A DNA stretch of 64,000 nucleotides from Flexifilum sp963727545 (GTDB lineage: Bacteria > Chloroflexota > Anaerolineae > Aggregatilineales > Phototrophicaceae): NCBI GenBank assembly GCA_963727545.1, contig CAVSGS010000025.1:101121-165120 (forward strand), read 5' to 3'. Positions within the stretch are counted from its first letter, which is position 1. Every line of letters begins with the position of its first letter. Shown in pieces: positions 60,977 to 64,000 of the stretch. The notes beneath the pieces are model-generated. The model had not been told where the DNA came from. It did no database searches and saw nothing but the letters and a program-made list of their open reading frames with translations. The position numbers were made by a program, and so were the translations under genes.

Positions 60977-61000
60977 CGGGGCGTTATATGTAACGCCCCG
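60977..61000. repeat. REP palindrome at the duplication junction
   Basis: CGGGGCGTTA and TAACGCCCCG arms around a short TATG centre. The same sequence ends unit 2 at 63963-63986. Confidence 0.85.
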
Positions 61001-62327
61001 CGCCGCCGATGGCTTTAGCTTGCGCTTCGGCGGCGATCACTTCCGTCTGCATTTCCTTGGGCGCGTCGAGCGTGCCGAGGTTGCGCATCTGGGGCCAGAG
61101 CCGCCCGACCGAGAGCACGACGATGATCGTGCCGATGCCGCCGGAGACCACAGGCTGACCACCTGGCTGAACAGTGAGGGGGTCAACCTTGCCGCTCTTC
61201 GAAGCCGCCCAGATCGTCGTTGGAACTGCCGATGAACATGGCGTTCACGGCGGAGACTTCCGCCCGCGCATCTCGTTGGGCGTGGACATCTGCAGCGCGG
61301 CCTGCTCCGATTCACCACTTAATTGTTGTCCAGGGTGCCGGTCAGGGCGAAAAGCATCGCCACCGAGAGCCGAAAGTCGGCCGAGAAGCCGAAGACGATG
61401 GTGGCGGAGCCGAAACCCGCGACCGCGAACAGCAGCGTCCGTGCCGCGTGCCGGAACGGGCGGCGGCGCGCGCGATCACCGCGCCATGAGCAGCGCGCCG
61501 ACCGACGGTGCCGCCCGCATGATACCTAGCCCTTCCGCGCCGACCTTGAGGATGTCGGTGGCGTAGACCGGCAGCAGCGCGACCGCGCCGCCGAACAGCA
61601 CCGCGAACATGTCGAGCGTGATCGCCGCCAAGATGACTTTCGTGCCGCGAATGAAGCGGATGCCCTCTTTCAGCGACTCCACCGTCGCCGCTTTGCTGCG
61701 CGAAAGCGCCAGCGGTCGCCCTTTGATCTGCGTCACGAGGAAGACGAAGATCAACCCGGCGATGGTGTCGATCAAGTAGAGTTCGGAGGCGCTGCCCAGC
61801 CACGCGACCATCAACCCGGCGAAGGCGGGACCCAAAATCGAGGCAAGCTGCCAGCCGGTGCTGTTCCACGTCGCCGCGCTGGTGAAGACTTCCTGCGGCA
61901 CGGTCGAAGGCAGCAGCGTCGAGGCGGCGGGACTGTAGAAGGCGCGTGCTACGCCGATCCCGAACAGGCAGAGATAAATCAGGAACAGCGTCCCCTGCGT
62001 ATACGAGAGCACCGCCAGCCCGAACGAACAGGACGCCAGCAAGACCTGCGAGATCATCACCAGCCGCTTGCGGTTGTAGTGGTCGGCGACGTGCCCGCCG
62101 GGGAGCGAGAGCAGAATCACCGGGATGACCTGCACCAGCCCGACCAAGCCGAGCGCTAACTCGCTGCCCGTGCGCAGCCACAGTTCCCAGCCAATCGCAA
62201 ACGAGATCATCTGCGAACCGAACGCCGTGATCAACTGTCCGGTCAAGAGCAGGCGAAAATCGCGGTAGCGCAGCGCTAAATACGGGATCGTGGCGCACTT
62301 CAGGCGCGCCGGGGTCACGCTGATCAT
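60984..62327 (-). pseudogene. MFS transporter, copy 2, degenerate
   Basis: Positions 61490-62290 match copy 1 almost base for base, and 61008-61144 match its C-terminal end. Between 61145 and 61490 the sequence is only a distant match, with several frame shifts. At 62281 one extra base (TACGGG for TAGGG) shifts the N-terminal frame. In copy 2 the C-terminal frame runs past the old stop into the REP palindrome and ends at TAA 60984-60986. It cannot make a normal transporter unless the sequence is wrong. Confidence 0.8.
61145..61490. other. Divergent patch in the duplicated transporter gene
   Basis: A ~345-base stretch aligned with 58177-58506 but with many differences and indels. Parts still resemble the MFS product (NAMFIGSSNDDLGGFE on the minus strand). 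Both sides are nearly identical to copy 1. It looks like a segment from another strain or species, or a poorly assembled chimera. Confidence 0.6.
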
Positions 62328-62602
62328 TCAAGGGAGGGTCTCAATACAACTTAGTTCGAGGCATGGTGCAATCATAACAGACGCCGCCGCCAATGGACAT
62401 AGACCATCTGCCGTCGCTAAGTCCGCGCCGGGATGTGGGTTGCGCTCAGAAATTAGCCGAGCCTTTCGGAATAAACGCACAGTGTTTTCGACCCCCGTAG
62501 GAGTGAAATTATTCACAAGTTGCGCGCTGCGCCGGTTTGTAGGCGAGACGCGCGTTTTGCTTTAGAATACCCGGCAAAAGTGGGTTGAGGAGATGGTTAA
62601 TC

Positions 62603-63931
62603 ATGCTCGACATTGCGCAGCAGAATAAAGATTACACGCTCGTCAGTTGGCACGATCAGGGAACGTGGAACCCCACGACGATTGTGCGGGGCGAAGGCGT
62701 CTACATCTGGGACGCCGAGGGCAAGCGCTACCTCGATTGGGCGTCGCAGTTGGTCAACGTCAACATCGGTCACAGCCACCCGCACGTCGTCAAAGCGATT
62801 CAGGATCAGGCGGCGCAGTTGTGCTATGTCAATCCGTCCTTCGCCACCGAGCCGCGCGGTCGCTTGGGCGAGATGCTGGCGGAAGTCGCCCCCGGCAAGC
62901 TGACCAAGACCTTCTTCACCAACGGCGGCGCGGATGCCATCGAGAACGCGATGAAGATCGCGCGGCTCTACACCGGGCGCGAGAAAATCCTGACCCGCTA
63001 CAAATCGTATCACGGTGGGACGTTCGCCTCGGCGACCGCTGGCGGTGACCCCCGTCGCTTGGGCAACGAACCGGGCGTCCCGTGGATCGTGCGGATGCCC
63101 GATCCGTATGCCTACCGCAATCCGGCGTATCGCGGGCGCACGCAGGAAGAAGGCGACGCTATCCTCGCCGACATGATCGAGGACATGGTGCTGATGGAAG
63201 GTCCGCAGTACTGCGCCGCCATCATGATCGAGGGCTACAGCGGGTCGAGCGGTATCATGCAGCCGACGGCGGGCTTCTTCACTCGCCTGCGCGAAATCTG
63301 CGACAAGTACGGGATGTTACTGATCGTCGACGAGGTCATGAGCGGCTTCGGGCGTACCGGCGAGTGGTTCGGCATCGATCACTACCCCGACGCCACCCCC
63401 GACATCATGGTGATCGCCAAAGGTGTGACCTGCGGTTACGTGCCGTTGGGCGGCGCGATGGTCACCGACGAGATCGCCGCCTACTTCGACGATCACGTTT
63501 TGCAGGCGGGCTTGACCTACAGCGCCCATACGCTGGCGGTCGCGGCGGGCGTCGCCACGCTGGAAGTCTATAAACAGGAGAACCTGATCGAGCGCTCGCG
63601 CGAGATGGGCAAGAAGCTGCGTCAGGGCTTGACCGACTTGGCGGAACGTCATCCGGTGATCGGCGACATTCGCGGGACGGGGCTGCATCAGGTGATCGAG
63701 ATCGTCAAGAATCGCGAGACGCGCGAGCCGATGAGCGACTTCAACAAACCGTTCAGCGAGCCGATGGCGAAGGCGGCGAAGTCGCTCAAAGCCAGCGGCT
63801 TGAACGCGTTCGTGCGCTGGAACATGATCTTCAACACACCACCGCTGATTATCACCGACGAGCAGCTTCAATATGGGCTGGATGCGGTCGATCAAGCGCT
63901 GGAACTGGTCGATCCCTACTACGAAGGCTAA
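62603..63931 (+). CDS. Class III (omega) aminotransferase, copy 2
   Basis: 442 residues, amino-acid identical to copy 1 at 59617, with the same PLP lysine (K273). The DNA differs at about 15 positions, all of them silent third-position changes in the stretches compared by eye (for example AAG/AAA, GTG/GTT-type swaps). Its upstream region also matches copy 1. Either both copies are under purifying selection or one is a strain haplotype joined in assembly. Confidence 0.93.
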   Translation: MLDIAQQNKDYTLVSWHDQGTWNPTTIVRGEGVYIWDAEGKRYLDWASQLVNVNIGHSHPHVVKAIQDQAAQLCYVNPSFATEPRGRLGEMLAEVAPGKLTKTFFTNGGADAIENAMKIARLYTGREKILTRYKSYHGGTFASATAGGDPRRLGNEPGVPWIVRMPDPYAYRNPAYRGRTQEEGDAILADMIEDMVLMEGPQYCAAIMIEGYSGSSGIMQPTAGFFTRLREICDKYGMLLIVDEVMSGFGRTGEWFGIDHYPDATPDIMVIAKGVTCGYVPLGGAMVTDEIAAYFDDHVLQAGLTYSAHTLAVAAGVATLEVYKQENLIERSREMGKKLRQGLTDLAERHPVIGDIRGTGLHQVIEIVKNRETREPMSDFNKPFSEPMAKAAKSLKASGLNAFVRWNMIFNTPPLIITDEQLQYGLDAVDQALELVDPYYEG

Positions 63932-63962
63932 GTTTTACCCGTACAAGCGCTGCGAGTTTCGT

Positions 63963-63986
63963 CGGGGCGTTATATGTAACGCCCCG
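63963..63986. repeat. REP palindrome closing duplication unit 2
   Basis: Identical to 60977-61000. Beyond it, the last 14 bases of the window no longer match the start of unit 2, so the duplication ends here. Confidence 0.85.
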
Positions 63987-64000
63987 ACCGCCCCATATTT

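Larger units (their letters stand above)
58041..61000. repeat. Tandem duplication, unit 1 (MFS plus aminotransferase)
   Basis: A 2960-base unit, nearly identical to 61008-63986 outside one divergent patch. Unit 1 spans most of the MFS gene, its divergent promoter region, the aminotransferase and a trailing REP palindrome at 60977-61000. Confidence 0.9.
61008..63986. repeat. Tandem duplication, unit 2
   Basis: The second copy, offset by 2967 bases at its start and 2986 in the aminotransferase; the 19-base difference comes from the divergent patch in the MFS gene. Scattered single-base differences in the matching parts are almost all silent or non-coding. Confidence 0.9.

Noticed and set aside
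58041..63986. Composite transposon carrying the aminotransferase unit
   Set aside because: No transposase, no terminal inverted repeats and no target duplication; the units simply abut. Simple tandem duplication or assembly artefact fits better.

Overview
The window looks like part of a high-GC bacterial chromosome, most likely Chloroflexota (Anaerolineae-like). That placement is inference: it rests on the mix of secreted SH3-domain and TPR proteins, proline/threonine-rich lipoprotein linkers, large PAS/GAF histidine kinases, an FmdB-type zinc ribbon and abundant short palindromic repeats. No rRNA, tRNA, CRISPR array, phage gene or transposase is visible. Most genes are housekeeping or accessory metabolism. 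Many have a sigma-A-like -10 box (TATAAT, TACAAT or TAAAAT) 20-60 bases upstream.

Layout. 1-2.7 kb (minus): an M23 peptidase joined to a beta-propeller, and a CNNM/CorC-type CBS membrane protein. 2.9-4.2 kb: a damaged folC carrying two palindromic repeats. 4.3-11.5 kb: a PLP decarboxylase, a lone HicB, GNAT, manA, a MASE1/PAS histidine kinase, SRPBCC and PPOX proteins. 11.5-14.7 kb: a large inverted repeat, a CoxE-like VWA protein, a promoter-hairpin-terminator unit (candidate ncRNA or leader) and a cysteine synthase. 14.8-19.6 kb: a DUF1186-like protein, SH3 protein, lipoprotein, site-2 protease and DUF983 protein. 19.7-22.3 kb: biotin carboxylase, a secreted unknown protein and a biotin carrier. 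22.5-28.0 kb: DinB-like, RDD, AraC plus VOC, FAD oxidoreductase, PH-domain and small membrane proteins, and a frameshifted secreted protein. 28.0-30.4 kb (minus): an ECF sigma operon with a transmembrane partner and two secreted paralogues. 30.5-36.5 kb: a renalase-like oxidoreductase, cold-shock protein, rhomboid, FmdB, GNAT, 2'-5' RNA ligase-like protein and small membrane proteins. 36.8-39.8 kb (minus): a response regulator and a soluble histidine kinase. 40.0-50.8 kb: a secreted protein, PhzF, a class A PBP with a degenerate transpeptidase domain, a DUF433/DUF5615 toxin-antitoxin-like pair, a DtxR regulator, a CbpA-like DnaJ, HtrA, GNAT and a membrane protein. 50.8-57.9 kb: a methyltransferase, two TPR proteins and two SH3/PPC secreted paralogues. 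58.0-64.0 kb: a tandem duplication of a divergent MFS transporter/class III aminotransferase unit.

Two features run through the whole window. First, a family of short palindromes of the form GTAGGGGC...GCCCCTAC, plus other hairpin repeats, sits between and occasionally inside genes. Second, at least eight otherwise intact genes carry single frameshifts, and one has an internal stop and one lacks a standard start codon. That density suggests residual indel errors in the assembly rather than real pseudogenes, so broken genes are given as joint spans with the shift position stated.

The best candidates for undescribed biology are the sigma/membrane/twin-secreted-protein operon at 28.0-30.4 kb, the pseudo-transpeptidase PBP at 42.7-45.6 kb, the structured transcript unit at 13.48-13.71 kb and the secreted protein translationally coupled between the two biotin-carboxylase partners at 19.7-22.3 kb.
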